A DNA stretch of 64,000 nt from Brasilonema sennae CENA114 (GCF_006968745.1 NZ_CP030118.1:7404253-7468252); one strand, 5' to 3'. Shown: positions 35,845 through 45,546, counted from the first letter of the stretch. Translations and numbers: made by a program. The notes: generated by a model from the sequence alone, not told the origin.

Positions 35845-35878
35845 TAAGTAGAGACCCGAAATTCCGCGTCTCTACTTA
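35845..35878 (-). terminator. Hairpin downstream of the second DUF2382 gene
   Basis: TAAGTAGAGAC (35845-35855) pairs perfectly with GTCTCTACTTA (35868-35878). It begins 26 nt after the minus-strand stop at 35904. The tail is not strongly U-rich. Confidence 0.5.
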
Positions 35879-35903
35879 TATCACTTAGTAAATAATATTT
35901 GAT

Positions 35904-36842
35904 TTAACGCTCATCAATGGGAAGACCGGGAGCGTTGATATCCAATTCTTCACGACGAATTGTTTCTTGAGCCTCAACCGTGTCTTGGTCTACTACTTTC
36001 TTCACTCTGACTTCTTCACGTAGAAAAGCTTCTTTGCGAACGTCAGCTGTTTCTTCGTAAATTTCTACGCGAGCAACTTCTCCTTCACGGAAGGTTGCTT
36101 CACCAGGAGCAACTGCTCTACCAGCATCTGCTGGAGTGACTCGCTCAACAACAACTCGCTCTTTTTCTACTGGAATAGCAACTCGTGCAGTTTCAGTTTC
36201 AATATGTTTACCAACCGTAACTTCTCCAGCTTTCTGGCGTCTCTTATTAGCAACTAGCCGTTCTTCATATAATCTGAGGGTTTGATGATCCTGGTCGTTC
36301 ATATTGTACAACGGAGCATCTTGATCATATTTGTATGTATCCCGGTCATAAGTGGGATTATTTACCGCAGGTGTTGGTACCACTGGTGTTGGTACCACTG
36401 GTGTTGGCTGATATCCTGCTGTCGCCGCTGAATATGTTGGATCTCCTAAACCAGCCGATGCTTCCAGAGGAGTTGTTGTATCTAAGGGAGCGCGATATGT
36501 ACCGCGTACCCGCTCTTCATAGTCGTAATCAAGAACGTCATGCTCGTTGTACTCAGGTAATCTTTCAGCTTGTTCTCTGGTCATTCCAATTGCATAAACG
36601 CGATCAACATTATAGTCAATGCGAGAACGACCAACTGGTAACAAGACTTTCTTGCCAAAAATCCAGAAACCTAGGTCAACGACTAAATAACGGAAATGAC
36701 CTTCTTCATCTACTAAAACATCACTTACAGTACCGACTTTCTCATCGCTTCCTTCCCCATAGACACCCATTCCTTTAATGTCATTACCTTGGAAAGTATC
36801 TTTGTAGTCTGCATCAAAGTCTGCAATTTTATATAAACCCAT
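35904..36842 (-). CDS. PRC-barrel/DUF2382 stress protein
   Basis: 312 residues. An N-terminal PRC-barrel (about 1-90; VGTVSDVLVDEEGHFRYLVVD, then GKKVLLPVGRSRID) is followed by a Pro/Thr/Val linker with PTPVV repeats (about 145-160) and DUF2382 at about 190-305 (LRLYEERLVANKRRQKAGEV, REEVRVKKVVDQDTVEAQ). It is soluble, probably cytoplasmic and stress-related by family. The closest relative here is the next gene upstream, with the same domain order. Confidence 0.85.
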   Translation of the reverse strand: MGLYKIADFDADYKDTFQGNDIKGMGVYGEGSDEKVGTVSDVLVDEEGHFRYLVVDLGFWIFGKKVLLPVGRSRIDYNVDRVYAIGMTREQAERLPEYNEHDVLDYDYEERVRGTYRAPLDTTTPLEASAGLGDPTYSAATAGYQPTPVVPTPVVPTPAVNNPTYDRDTYKYDQDAPLYNMNDQDHQTLRLYEERLVANKRRQKAGEVTVGKHIETETARVAIPVEKERVVVERVTPADAGRAVAPGEATFREGEVARVEIYEETADVRKEAFLREEVRVKKVVDQDTVEAQETIRREELDINAPGLPIDER

Positions 36843-37038
36843 GATAATTTCCTCTTAACCTATTTTCTCATTTCTCATCTATGATATTAACCAGGTTATC
36901 TAATATGCTCCATCTCCCTAACGAGGGAATCAGTTGATGTTACTAGTGTTCTAAAGTCATATCTTATTTTTTGTGATTAACTTCTCTTGCTTTTTTTTAA
37001 GTTTTATACTTTTTGTTCCGAGCAGAGTTTTAAATAAC

Positions 37039-37084
37039 AAAGACAGGCAAAATATGAGTCCTTTTTCTCTTGCCTGTCTTTTTT
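37039..37084 (-). terminator. Terminator after the first DUF2382 gene
   Basis: An 11-bp perfect stem, AAGACAGGCAA (37040-37050) with TTGCCTGTCTT (37070-37080), has T-rich flanks on both sides (TTTTTT on plus; TTTGTTATTTAAAA on minus). It lies 41 nt after the minus-strand stop at 37125. Confidence 0.8.
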
Positions 37085-37124
37085 GAGACCACAACTCTAT
37101 TCAAACAGTTTTGAAAAAATCAAT

Positions 37125-37967
37125 TTAAACAAGATCATTTGGATTCATATCAGTTTGAGCTATGGGTAAATCTCCTTGAGTCCGAACGTCTAACTCTTCC
37201 CGACGAATTGTTTCTTGTGCTTCAATTGTCTGTGTTTTAACCACTTTTCTAACGCGGACTTCTTCACGTACAAACGTCTCTTTATGAATATCAGGCTTTT
37301 CTTCGTAGATTTCTATGCGTGCTATTTCCCCTTCTTGAAACTGAAATTCACTCGGATTTACTGCGATGCCTGCATCTGTAGGATTAATTCGCTCAATAAT
37401 AACTCGCTCTTTTTCAATTGGTACTGAAACACGTGCTATTTCTGTTTCAATATGCTTACTAACTGCGACTTCTCCTGTCTTGACACGGTTTTTATTGGCA
37501 ATAAGCCGCTCTTGATATAGTTTGAAAGTTTGATGGTTCTGGTCATTCAAGTCGTACAGGGGTGCATCCTGTTTATAATTATAAGTATCTTGATTATGAT
37601 TTACATCACTAGAATTTGGACGATAAGCGTTACGTAGCTGCTCTTCATAATCGTAATCAACACTCATGTCATCTTTGTAGACAGGTAAACTTTGCACTTG
37701 CTCTTTGCTCAGCCCATCGACATAAACACGCCGCTGATTATAATCTGTCCGGGAAAGACCAATTGGTAGCAATATTCTTTTATTAGATGAATTATACTCA
37801 GTATCTATAACTAAATAACGAAAGCGACCATCTGCATCAACTAGAACATCGCTGACTGAGCCAACTCTGACTCCACCTTCTGTATATAAGTCCAAAGTTG
37901 TGATATCGTCGCCACCTAAAGTTTCAGCGTAATTTGGATCAAAGTCTGCAAGTTTATAGAGAGGCAT
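37125..37967 (-). CDS. PRC-barrel/DUF2382 stress protein, paralogue
   Basis: 280 residues with the same layout as its neighbour: PRC-barrel at about 1-90 (VGSVSDVLVDADGRFRYLVID, RILLPIGLSRTDYN) and DUF2382 at about 140-265 (LYQERLIANKNRVKTGEV, REEVRVRKVVKTQTIEAQ). It lacks the PTPVV linker. Sequence similarity and tandem order show a local duplication. It is separated from the neighbour by a strong terminator, so the paralogues have separate transcripts. Confidence 0.85.
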   Translation of the reverse strand: MPLYKLADFDPNYAETLGGDDITTLDLYTEGGVRVGSVSDVLVDADGRFRYLVIDTEYNSSNKRILLPIGLSRTDYNQRRVYVDGLSKEQVQSLPVYKDDMSVDYDYEEQLRNAYRPNSSDVNHNQDTYNYKQDAPLYDLNDQNHQTFKLYQERLIANKNRVKTGEVAVSKHIETEIARVSVPIEKERVIIERINPTDAGIAVNPSEFQFQEGEIARIEIYEEKPDIHKETFVREEVRVRKVVKTQTIEAQETIRREELDVRTQGDLPIAQTDMNPNDLV

Positions 37968-38315
37968 AATATTATTACCAGATCAATTAAGAATGTCTAT
38001 CCTTTTTTAATCTAGAAATAGATTTAATTTTTGTCATCTGGCTGGCGACTTAATTTATCTAATTAATAATTAGTCATTAGTTATGACTAATTAGTTAGTA
38101 GACTATTAAGAAAATGATAGATAGCCAAAAAAAATCTTCCGAAAGATAGGCGAAGAAGATCAACTTAACTCTCTAGTATTGAAATATATATGTCTATTGT
38201 AGGATACAAGATGTATGTCCTAATCATTCAGACATAATTTGAAATATTCAAAAGGTAGAGAACTACAATCTACTATGATCAAAACTGCTAATCTAAAATA
38301 TAAAACTCGATAAAA
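37968..38315. other. Divergent intergenic region
   Basis: AT-rich sequence between the DUF2382 paralogue and the aldolase, with degenerate TTAGTTA heptamers at about 38068-38105. It holds both promoters; no gene or RNA is visible. Confidence 0.4.
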
Positions 38316-38948
38316 ATGTCTGGTCAAGCTTGGTTATCGCAGCTCAAACAACATAAAGTTATTGCAGTTGTCCGCGCCCCCAAAGTGTCCTTGACACGCC
38401 AAATGGCTTTGGCTGTGGCATCTGGGGGAATTCAATTAATTGAAATTACCTGGAATAGTGCTGGTGCGACTGAACTGATTGCACAACTAAAAATAGAATT
38501 ACCTAATTGTACTATTGGAACTGGTACACTGCTAAATTTAGAACAAATGCAAGAAGCAATTGCAGCGGGGGCACAATTTCTCTTCACTCCCCACGTTGAT
38601 CCAAAGATGATTCAAGCAGCAGTGGATATAGGCGTAACTATCATACCAGGAGCACTCTCCCCAACGGAAATAGTAACTGCTTGGTCTTGTGGAGCAACCT
38701 GTGTCAAGGTGTTTCCCACAGAAGCGATGGGAGGAGTCAGTTATATAAGAAGTTTACGAGGACCTTTGGGTCACATTCCCTTGATTCCGACAGGGGGTGT
38801 GACTTTAGAAAATGCCAAAGAATTTTTAGAAGCGGGGGCGATCGCAGTTGGTTTGAGTAGTCAATTGTTTCCCAAAGAGTTTGTCGATACACAAAACTGG
38901 GAGGCGATCACTTCAAAAGCTGCAAGCTTAATGCAAAAAATTAGTTAG
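38316..38948 (+). CDS. eda: KDPG/KHG aldolase
   Basis: 210 residues, a TIM-barrel class I aldolase. Motifs: VIAVVRAPKV, LIEITWNSAG (catalytic Glu region), IGTGTLLNLEQ, FLFTPHVDP and CVKVFPTEAMGG with the Schiff-base Lys. It cleaves 2-keto-3-deoxy-6-phosphogluconate to pyruvate and glyceraldehyde 3-phosphate, the last step of the Entner-Doudoroff route, and can act on 4-hydroxy-2-oxoglutarate. Length matches the family. Its 3' end overlaps the convergent WD40 gene by 8 nt. Confidence 0.92.
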   Translation: MSGQAWLSQLKQHKVIAVVRAPKVSLTRQMALAVASGGIQLIEITWNSAGATELIAQLKIELPNCTIGTGTLLNLEQMQEAIAAGAQFLFTPHVDPKMIQAAVDIGVTIIPGALSPTEIVTAWSCGATCVKVFPTEAMGGVSYIRSLRGPLGHIPLIPTGGVTLENAKEFLEAGAIAVGLSSQLFPKEFVDTQNWEAITSKAASLMQKIS

Positions 38949-40392
38949 TTGTGTTGTACCCTTGCCAAGGGCTAACTTGGAGTATGCCTTGCTTAGTAAA
39001 CACCACCCTGAAATGGACAATTGCTTCCCTAGTTGCTGGTCGTCTTTTCACCAGCCTAGAAAGTAAGTCATTTTTCTTCGTGGTTTCTTCAGTTGAGTAA
39101 CCACCATTTGAATTGACGAGTTGATAACCTAAAATTGCTCCATCACTGGCTGCACCCAAGCGGTAAACTAAATTTTCCTGACTCCGCCCTCGTTGTTCCC
39201 AAGCTTGATTGACTTGGTTGTAAACCTTTTGGTTCAAAGGATAAAACAGGGTGGAGTCTGTGCTTTCTGGTTGTTTAGTCAGAACTGCTGCTAATTCTAC
39301 AGCAGAAGGTAGCGTGACAATATCAGTTTTTGAAGGCACTTGCCAAATCTTGATAGTTTTGTCTGCACTACCACTGGCGAGGGTATGATTTTGAGGATTG
39401 AAAGCTACAGACCAAACGGCTTTGTTATGCCCGACAAGAGTGTTAAGCAACTGCCCAGTTTGGACATTCCACAACTTAATTGTCCGGTCATAACTACCAC
39501 TGGCGATTTGCTTTCCATCCGGACTGAAGCCAACAGACCAAACTCCATTGTCATGTCCAGAGAGGGTGTGCAGTAATTCCCCTGTCTGGGAATTCCACAA
39601 CTTAATAGTCCTGTCATAACTGCCACTAGCAAGAGTTTTGCCATCAGGACTCAACGCAATAGACCAAACGGCTTGATCATGTGCTGCTAGGGGGGTTCTC
39701 AACTTTCCAGTTTTGAAGTCCCAAATCATAATTTTGCCGTCTTCATTACCACTGACAAGAAGCTGCCCATTAGGACTTATCACTAGGGTTCTGACTGCAT
39801 CTTGTTGTTTTATAGTGCGTATCACCTCCCCAGTCTTCACATTCCACAGCTTGATTGTCTTATCCCAACTACCACTTGCGATCTGCTTTCCATCTGGACT
39901 AATAGCAACAGATTCAACATCGTCTAAATGTCCTGAGAAAGTACGAATGAGTTTGCGGGTTTGAAGATTCCACAACTTAACCTCATTATCCCAACTGCCG
40001 GAAACAAGCATACGCCCGTCAGAACTAATGGCTAGGGATTCAACCGCATCGCTATGACCGTCGATAGTATCGAGTAATTTGCCAGTTTGCAGATTCCAAA
40101 TCTTAAGAGTGCCATCGTAGCTACCACTGACTAAAGTTTTGCCATCCTGACTAATTGCTACTGCATAAACCCATACGGAATGCGCTTTTAGAGTGCGAAT
40201 AGGTCGAGTAGTTAGCAACGATTTAGAGGTTGATGAAGTCTTTGGTACTGAAGACAAATTCCACCAACTCAACCCTACAACAGCGGCTGTTGTAGTGATT
40301 ACAAACCCTAAGAAAATTTTCCAATAGGTTTGTTTTAACAGCATAGAAAAATGATTCTTGTTTAGAAATTGACTTGTAATTTTCATTGCCAC
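38941..40392 (-). CDS. Membrane-anchored seven-blade WD40 protein
   Basis: 483 residues. One N-terminal membrane anchor (about 28-46; IFLGFVITTTAAVVGLSWW) is followed by seven WD40 units between about 65 and 355 (ISQDGKTLVSGSYDGTLKIW and similar), a full propeller. A conserved C-terminal domain of ~115 residues (YPLNQKVYNQVNQAWEQRG, later VVFTKQGILQVSPW) is of unknown role. The start is a GTG at 40392 or an ATG two codons on. It follows a ferric-reductase-like gene at 13-nt spacing and is probably co-transcribed with it. Confidence 0.8.
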   Translation of the reverse strand: MAMKITSQFLNKNHFSMLLKQTYWKIFLGFVITTTAAVVGLSWWNLSSVPKTSSTSKSLLTTRPIRTLKAHSVWVYAVAISQDGKTLVSGSYDGTLKIWNLQTGKLLDTIDGHSDAVESLAISSDGRMLVSGSWDNEVKLWNLQTRKLIRTFSGHLDDVESVAISPDGKQIASGSWDKTIKLWNVKTGEVIRTIKQQDAVRTLVISPNGQLLVSGNEDGKIMIWDFKTGKLRTPLAAHDQAVWSIALSPDGKTLASGSYDRTIKLWNSQTGELLHTLSGHDNGVWSVGFSPDGKQIASGSYDRTIKLWNVQTGQLLNTLVGHNKAVWSVAFNPQNHTLASGSADKTIKIWQVPSKTDIVTLPSAVELAAVLTKQPESTDSTLFYPLNQKVYNQVNQAWEQRGRSQENLVYRLGAASDGAILGYQLVNSNGGYSTEETTKKNDLLSRLVKRRPATREAIVHFRVVFTKQGILQVSPWQGYNTTN

Positions 40393-40405
40393 ATCAACAT
40401 TTTTA

Positions 40406-40951
40406 TCAGAGTTCTTTTTTGCTTATCTTTTCTTTTTTTTGTTGCTTTTTCCCTTTTTCAATTCTAAATCTCATAAAAAAGAAAACTGTGATTCCGCTCA
40501 GACCCACAATTGCAAAGGGCGTTAAATACGTCCAATGACCTGACATTTTGTCCAAAACATGCCAGATTAAAAGAAACATAGCCAAATAAGTGAGTTGATG
40601 CAATTTCTTCCAATTTTTCTTCAGCCTCTTTACACTCCAATCATTAGAAGTGATAGCCAGAAGTGTAAAAATTATGAAAGTTCCTATTCCTTGGATATAA
40701 ATCCAAGATGTCTCTAAGTCTAAGAAATCAATTTTTCTTTGTTTGACTAATAGAAACCCATGACAAAAAGCAAAAAAGAACGCCAAAATTCCTATAAGAC
40801 GGCGTTTCTTGAGTAGCAATTGAGGAATACCAGTCTCTTTTGTTTGAGGGAAAACAATTCTTAGAATCGTCGGAAGTAATGTGACAATATAACTGAATAA
40901 TGCCAAGAATCCCAGAATGTGAGGCTGTGTTGGTATATCTAATTTAAACAT
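40406..40951 (-). CDS. Ferric-reductase-like transmembrane protein
   Basis: 181 residues with about five transmembrane helices. His residues in FFAFCHGFLLV and in KLHQLTYLAMFLLIWHVLDK fit the b-haem ligands of the ferric-reductase/YedZ (MsrQ)-like transmembrane domain. It lacks flavin and NAD domains, so it would need partners for electron transfer. The tail is strongly basic (EKGKKQQKKEKISKKEL). It is the first gene of a two-gene unit with the WD40 protein. Confidence 0.75.
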   Translation of the reverse strand: MFKLDIPTQPHILGFLALFSYIVTLLPTILRIVFPQTKETGIPQLLLKKRRLIGILAFFFAFCHGFLLVKQRKIDFLDLETSWIYIQGIGTFIIFTLLAITSNDWSVKRLKKNWKKLHQLTYLAMFLLIWHVLDKMSGHWTYLTPFAIVGLSGITVFFFMRFRIEKGKKQQKKEKISKKEL

Positions 40952-42406
40952 AATAAATATCTAATTTCTGGATTGATTTCCAATACATAATCGAACCCCG
41001 TCGCCTGCTTTGTTTGAGGTGCGGCGATTTTTGAGGTCGTGGTTACTGGAATGCTGAAAGTTTTGTTTTACAAGGCGTTGAGCTGCAATGGTGTGAGGCT
41101 TGTTTGATTAAATTCTTTACATGAGAATTTATGCTTACCTTTTGCACGATTTGATAAATTTCACCAAACCTGAATCAGCCTAGCAGCAGTCAATTTTTGT
41201 CCTCCATAGTAGTACAACGACTGAGGTGAACACCCCTGAAAGCAAGTACAACCAAATAGGCTGACTTTGCTCCATATATAGGTGAAAAACTGGTTTACTT
41301 ATGCAGTACTTGAAGAAGTAAAAGTTAAAGAAAGATTTAAAATACTTATTATTTTTTATACTAAAGTTAAATGTCATCTATCGGGACTTAAACAAAATCG
41401 ATAGACGTTGGCACTTTGAAAACATTCATAATCTCCATACATGACGAAGACTACAGCAGCATTCAGTCCACCTTGAATATGATCCTGGGTTGAAAACGGA
41501 ACGAATAAAGAACAATTATTACGGTCGTAAGTCATCTTTCGGTTTGTATTGAGCAAACTTAAGTCTCACAACCCAACTGCGCTAAGTTGCTATGGATTCT
41601 ATGGATTCAATATAGACAATTGACCCTTTGTTGTAGTCCACTCTGGGTTGACATTTTTGTACAATCGAGTGATGGATGAACCTGTCCATCTCGCAGTGGA
41701 AGGTTGTCTCCAACTTTAGTTGGAGTCTGAAGTCAGCCAATTTTGGATTTGGGATTTTGGATAATGGAATTGACTCCACCCTAAAGGTGAGAAGCTTGAA
41801 AATGAGCGGATTTTGAATTGAGGAATTAATTCCGTCCTAGAAGGACGGGGCTTGTACCGACCAACCCCCAATCTAAAATCTAAAATTTAAAATCTAAAAT
41901 CGTCCCGGCCAATCTATAGGGGAAAAAGTAAAGGTTCATTCCCCTTCCAGGGCGAACCCATCTTAATTGTTAATAATATTGGGAAATTAAATCAAACTAT
42001 CTAGAATAGAGCAAATTGTCCTGTTTGAATAATGAAGATAAATCAAAGAAGAAATTCAGATATTAAATACTTATAGTGAATACCTATTCTCAAAGAAATT
42101 GGGTAGAAGTCTTTTATTACGTATTTACAGCTTATGCCTTGATAGCTTTTTTTACTGCCTCACCGACTTTTCAAACATCCTCTTAGTGTTCTGTACCTAT
42201 ACTTTTATCCTTATTTAGCAAGTTTGGTAGCACCAGCGCAACGAGATTTGCCGTTGGGCGATGGTGCACAGCGTTCTCCCCTCTGCACCATCGCCCAACA
42301 GGTAGAAAATCAAATTTGTAGTTGGTTTACGATGAAATCAGATGGAGAATTTAGAAGGAAGCTAAAGACTTTCCCTAAATTATATTGTCATTTGAGTATA
42401 TATGCT
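40952..42406. other. Long intergenic region with decayed mobile-element end and repeats
   Basis: About 1.4 kb without a supportable gene; the short reverse frames at 41180-41779 have no family features. It contains AATCTAAAATC repeats (41866-41905) and a hairpin resembling an IS200/IS605 end at 41832-41848. At 42238-42300 GGGCGATGGTGCA is repeated inverted as TGCACCATCGCCC. Confidence 0.45.
41832..41872. mobile_element. Orphan IS200/IS605-like end hairpin
   Basis: CCGTCCT (41832-41838) pairs with AGGACGG (41842-41848) and is followed by GGCTTGTACCGACC. The right end of the tnpB element at 61.1 kb has a similar arrangement (ACGGGGCTTCC, CCCGACC). No transposase remnant is recognisable nearby. 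Confidence 0.4.
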
Positions 42407-42919
42407 ATGAAAAGCCTGAATTATCCTGGCTGGGCGCGTTCCTTGAAAGTATTTCTTGTTGGTGCTGCACTGACGTTGAGTGTTGTTAGTCAACCTTCAG
42501 GTGAAGTTTGGGCGCAATCAAAAAGCCAGACGGTTAAACAACAAATACTAGCGCTACGACAATCCGAACAGCGTTGGATTCAAATTAAGCTTTCAAACCA
42601 ACGCTTAACAGCTTGGGAAGGTGACAAACCTGTTTATACATTTATTATTTCTACAGGTAAGAAATCTACCCCGACTCCTACTGGTGTTTTTAAAATTCAA
42701 TCCAAGCAGAAGTCTGCTCGAATGCAGGGTGAGGACTATGATATTCCCAACGTTCCCTATACTATGTATTACAGCGGAAGTTATGGAATTCATGGTGCTT
42801 ACTGGCATAAAAAATTTGGCACACCAGTAAGTCATGGTTGTATAAATATAGCTCCCAAAAACGCTAAATTGCTGTTTAACTGGGCATCGACAGGAACGCC
42901 AGTGGTAGTGCAAAGGTAG
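42407..42919 (+). CDS. L,D-transpeptidase (YkuD domain), secreted
   Basis: 170 residues from the ATG at 42407. This start gives a classic signal peptide: KSLNYPGWARSLK, then the hydrophobic VFLVGAALTLSVV, ending at VWAQ. Earlier in-frame starts (ATG 42332, TTG 42224) run through a repeat. The YkuD domain spans about residues 50-170, with IHGAYWHKKFG and the catalytic SHGCINI (Cys in HGC). These enzymes make 3-3 cross-links in peptidoglycan or attach proteins to it, in the periplasm. Monocistronic. Confidence 0.88.
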   Translation: MKSLNYPGWARSLKVFLVGAALTLSVVSQPSGEVWAQSKSQTVKQQILALRQSEQRWIQIKLSNQRLTAWEGDKPVYTFIISTGKKSTPTPTGVFKIQSKQKSARMQGEDYDIPNVPYTMYYSGSYGIHGAYWHKKFGTPVSHGCINIAPKNAKLLFNWASTGTPVVVQR

Positions 42920-42939
42920 GGAATGTTTTGTAGTAAGCG

Positions 42940-43050
42940 TTGATACCCTCCGGGTTCGCCAGATGCCTACGGAGGGAGACCCTCCTGCAGCACTGGTCTC
43001 ACCTCACCCCGCCCTCACGGGCACCCCTCTCCTTATTAAGGAGAGGGGAT
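42940..43050. repeat. GC-rich repeat after the transpeptidase gene
   Basis: CCCTCCGGGTTCGCCAGATG, CCTACGGAGGGAGACCCTCC, AGCACTGGTCTCACCTC and CTCTCCTTATTAAGGAGAGG occur in tandem. The last is a perfect palindrome. Units are shared with the repeats at 35.5, 53.4 and 56.9 kb. Confidence 0.8.
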
Positions 43051-43139
43051 AGAGGTAATTGAGCCAGAACTTGGTATCAAAAGCTTACTACAAGCCATGT
43101 TTATTCAGTTTCCCTGTTAAGCGTTCCCTGTTTCCTGTT

Positions 43140-44738
43140 TTAACTCAACTGCGCCACAACTTGATTTTCCAACAGCGTTTCACTTGTCAACAAGTCCTCA
43201 ACTGTGATTCGCAAAAAGCGTTGTTCATCAACTTGAAAGCCGACTTTGATGCGATCGCTCCCCGGAAATCCTGGTGGTGTCAGTTGAGCAATTGATCTTG
43301 CCCCATCTTTATCGTTGAGGGGTTTGACGTTTGTTTGACAGCTGGCTGGAGTGCGAGTAATCAGGCGATCGCCATCAAAATAAACTTCCGTACCGCCCGT
43401 ATCCGCACTCAACTCACCCATAATTAATTCTACGCTAGGCTGACTCTCCATAGAAGCGCCCAAAACTAATTCTACTGGCTGACTCATCGGGTAAGGCTGA
43501 CCAGCACTAACGATAGGATGCCAACTATGGCATTTGTTGCGGCGATCCCAATAACGGATACCATAGCTATGGTAGAGAAAATCTTTCACTTCCACGCCTT
43601 GAGCAACTTGTAAAGCGCCTTGAGCGATCGCTTCAAAAGGACGCTCACAACGAATTTTTTCTGGTTCAAAATACTGCTTAACCCATGTTTGTACTGCGCT
43701 CAGTTGTACAGTTCCACCGACAAGTAAAACAGCGTTAATATCTGAAACTTCTATCCCTTGGCGTCGTGCTTGCTGCAACAGAGAAGTCATCGACTCATCA
43801 AGTCGTTCAAAAAATGCGTGTTCTGCGAGGATAGTTTCTAGAGTGTCGCGGTTGAGATCTAACTCATAACTCTCAAACGTTTCGTCGTTGAAATAAACTT
43901 CGCTTGCTTGGGTTTGGCTTGAAAGTTGAATCTTCACTCTTTCCGCCAGTCGTGTTGTCAGAGGACTCACCACCAACCCTTGAGTTTTGGCAAAGTAATC
44001 AACCAGCCAATTATCGATGTCAGTACCACCCAAATTTTGCCCAGCTTTCGCCAAAACGCGAGCGGTTTTTACCTTTTGCTTTGAGTCTTCGGCTAAGGAC
44101 TTGTTACCCCACTTAAGAAGAAATCCTACGGGCTTTTGAGTTCTTTGCACGGTTTGATCTAGCCGCACCAAAGATAAATCCAACGTTCCGCCGCCAAAGT
44201 CAATTACCAAGAGAATTTCTTGGTCTACCATACCATAACCCAAAGCTGCTGCTGTCGGTTCATCCAGCATCCGCACCTGTTCGACGTTTAGGGTTTGGCA
44301 AACTTGTCCCAGCCAGTGGCGATAAGCCTCAAAGCTATCTACAGGTACTGTTAACACCAGAGAATCTATTCCCCCTTGCAGTGGTGCCAATTGCTCAATG
44401 ATTTGAGAGAGGAACAATTGCCCCACCCGCTCAAAGGTAATCATTTGTCCATCCAACTCTGGTAAGAAACCTTGGATGTCTGCACCAATACCGCGTTTAA
44501 AGCTGCGGAAAAATCGCGGGTCATTTTTTAAATCAAGACCGCGATCGCGCACTTGTTGACCCAATAACACTTGCCCCTTTGAGGCATTTTCAACATAAAC
44601 CAAGCTAGGAATCAGTGGGGGATTGAGACCTTGTTGAATGGATAAACCAGGTATGTTGAGAGTTTCTGGTTGTTGGGTGACAGGGTTCCAGCGAGCGATG
44701 ACTGTGTTGCTTGTACCAAAATCTATTGCTATTGCCAT
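43140..44738 (-). CDS. Hsp70-family (DnaK-like) ATPase
   Basis: 532 residues. All actin-like ATPase motifs are present: IAIDFGTSNTVIARW (phosphate 1), ILLVIDFGGGTLDLSLV (phosphate 2), AVLLVGGTVQLSAVQTWV (adenosine). The substrate-binding part after ~385 is short and lacks the helical lid, so it is not a canonical DnaK (about 610-640 residues). Relatives are frequent in cyanobacteria with unknown clients. Monocistronic; the ATG at 44738 is directly before the first motif. Confidence 0.85.
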   Translation of the reverse strand: MAIAIDFGTSNTVIARWNPVTQQPETLNIPGLSIQQGLNPPLIPSLVYVENASKGQVLLGQQVRDRGLDLKNDPRFFRSFKRGIGADIQGFLPELDGQMITFERVGQLFLSQIIEQLAPLQGGIDSLVLTVPVDSFEAYRHWLGQVCQTLNVEQVRMLDEPTAAALGYGMVDQEILLVIDFGGGTLDLSLVRLDQTVQRTQKPVGFLLKWGNKSLAEDSKQKVKTARVLAKAGQNLGGTDIDNWLVDYFAKTQGLVVSPLTTRLAERVKIQLSSQTQASEVYFNDETFESYELDLNRDTLETILAEHAFFERLDESMTSLLQQARRQGIEVSDINAVLLVGGTVQLSAVQTWVKQYFEPEKIRCERPFEAIAQGALQVAQGVEVKDFLYHSYGIRYWDRRNKCHSWHPIVSAGQPYPMSQPVELVLGASMESQPSVELIMGELSADTGGTEVYFDGDRLITRTPASCQTNVKPLNDKDGARSIAQLTPPGFPGSDRIKVGFQVDEQRFLRITVEDLLTSETLLENQVVAQLS

Positions 44739-44789
44739 AACTTTTTAATATCTCACGCAAATATGCAACGCATGAGATTATTTTCTCAT

Positions 44790-44859
44790 TAGACCTCTCC
44801 AAAAATGGCTATGAAACCTTTACCGCGCTTGCACTAAAAATCATTTTTGGAGAGGTCTA
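44790..44859. mobile_element. MITE-like element B (70 bp)
   Basis: TAGACCTCTCCAAAAATG (44790-44807) is perfectly inverted as CATTTTTGGAGAGGTCTA (44842-44859), 18 bp with a 34-nt centre. The outermost TA on each side may be a target duplication, as in IS630/Tc1-type transposition. It lies upstream of the Hsp70-like gene. Confidence 0.65.
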
Positions 44860-44935
44860 TTAGCTATTGTATGTTCACGAGCGCAGTTCTCCTCGACAGC
44901 AGTTTTACCAGCACTATGCTCAAAGAAATAATTTT

Positions 44936-45035
44936 TATAGGAATCCGGTTTGGTTTATGTTCGCGCTTCGTGGCGTATCTCCGTAGGAGACGCACGCAAG
45001 AGCAGCGGTAGCCGTGACCGTACCCGCTAGCCATA
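44936..45035. repeat. Element A end fragment and GC-rich repeat
   Basis: TATAGGAATCCGGTTTG at 44936-44952 equals the terminus of element A. It is followed by a GC-rich repeat with GCTTCGTGGCGTATCTCC, GTAGGAGACGCACGC and CGTACCCGCTAGCC. The remaining gap (44739-45233) has no gene. Confidence 0.65.
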
Positions 45036-45233
45036 CTTACTAGTTGAGCTAGGGAACGCTTAACAGAAAACATAAACTGTACTGACTTTTTTTTCAAAAA
45101 GTATATATTATTATCAAGAAAAACTCAATTTAGTCATGTGCCAAAAGAAAGATTGTTTTTTTTCAATATTTCTGTAAATATAATTACAAAGCTAGATGTA
45201 ACATCGCTCCTCTAGACAAATATCATTCAAACG

Positions 45234-45472
45234 ATGCGGAAAAAGCGCCAACAGCCCGAAGTTGAACAACAGACAGCTGTAGTGATGAAAAGTTTTTCGC
45301 TGCTTATGAGCAGATAAAGTTTTTACCTGAGCAGGCAGAGTTTTTGTGTGAGTTGGTAGAGAGCCAAAACCTACATTTGCAGTACAAACAGCAGCAACCC
45401 CAAGAGGTAGAGCAAGAATTAAAGGCGACAAACCAAAATTTGTGTATTGCAAGAACACTCAACACTCTTTGA
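45234..45472 (+). pseudogene. Frameshifted small coiled-coil gene
   Basis: The frame from the ATG at 45234 reads MRKKRQQPEVEQQTAVVMK and then hits an early stop. Shifting one base near the AAAAGTTTTT run (about 45287) opens a second frame, FFAAYEQIKFLPEQAEF and on to TNQNLCIARTLNTL, ending at 45472. Both pieces have the same Gln/Glu-rich, coiled-coil composition, so a single-base frameshift in a ~78-residue gene is likely. A sequencing error is also possible. Two more tiny charged genes follow on the same strand. Confidence 0.45.
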
Positions 45473-45546
45473 GGGTAAAGAACTAGCAACAGACAATTTA
45501 TAAAATTGAAAAATCTGCTAGCGAGTCAGTAGTAGAGCGACTTACT

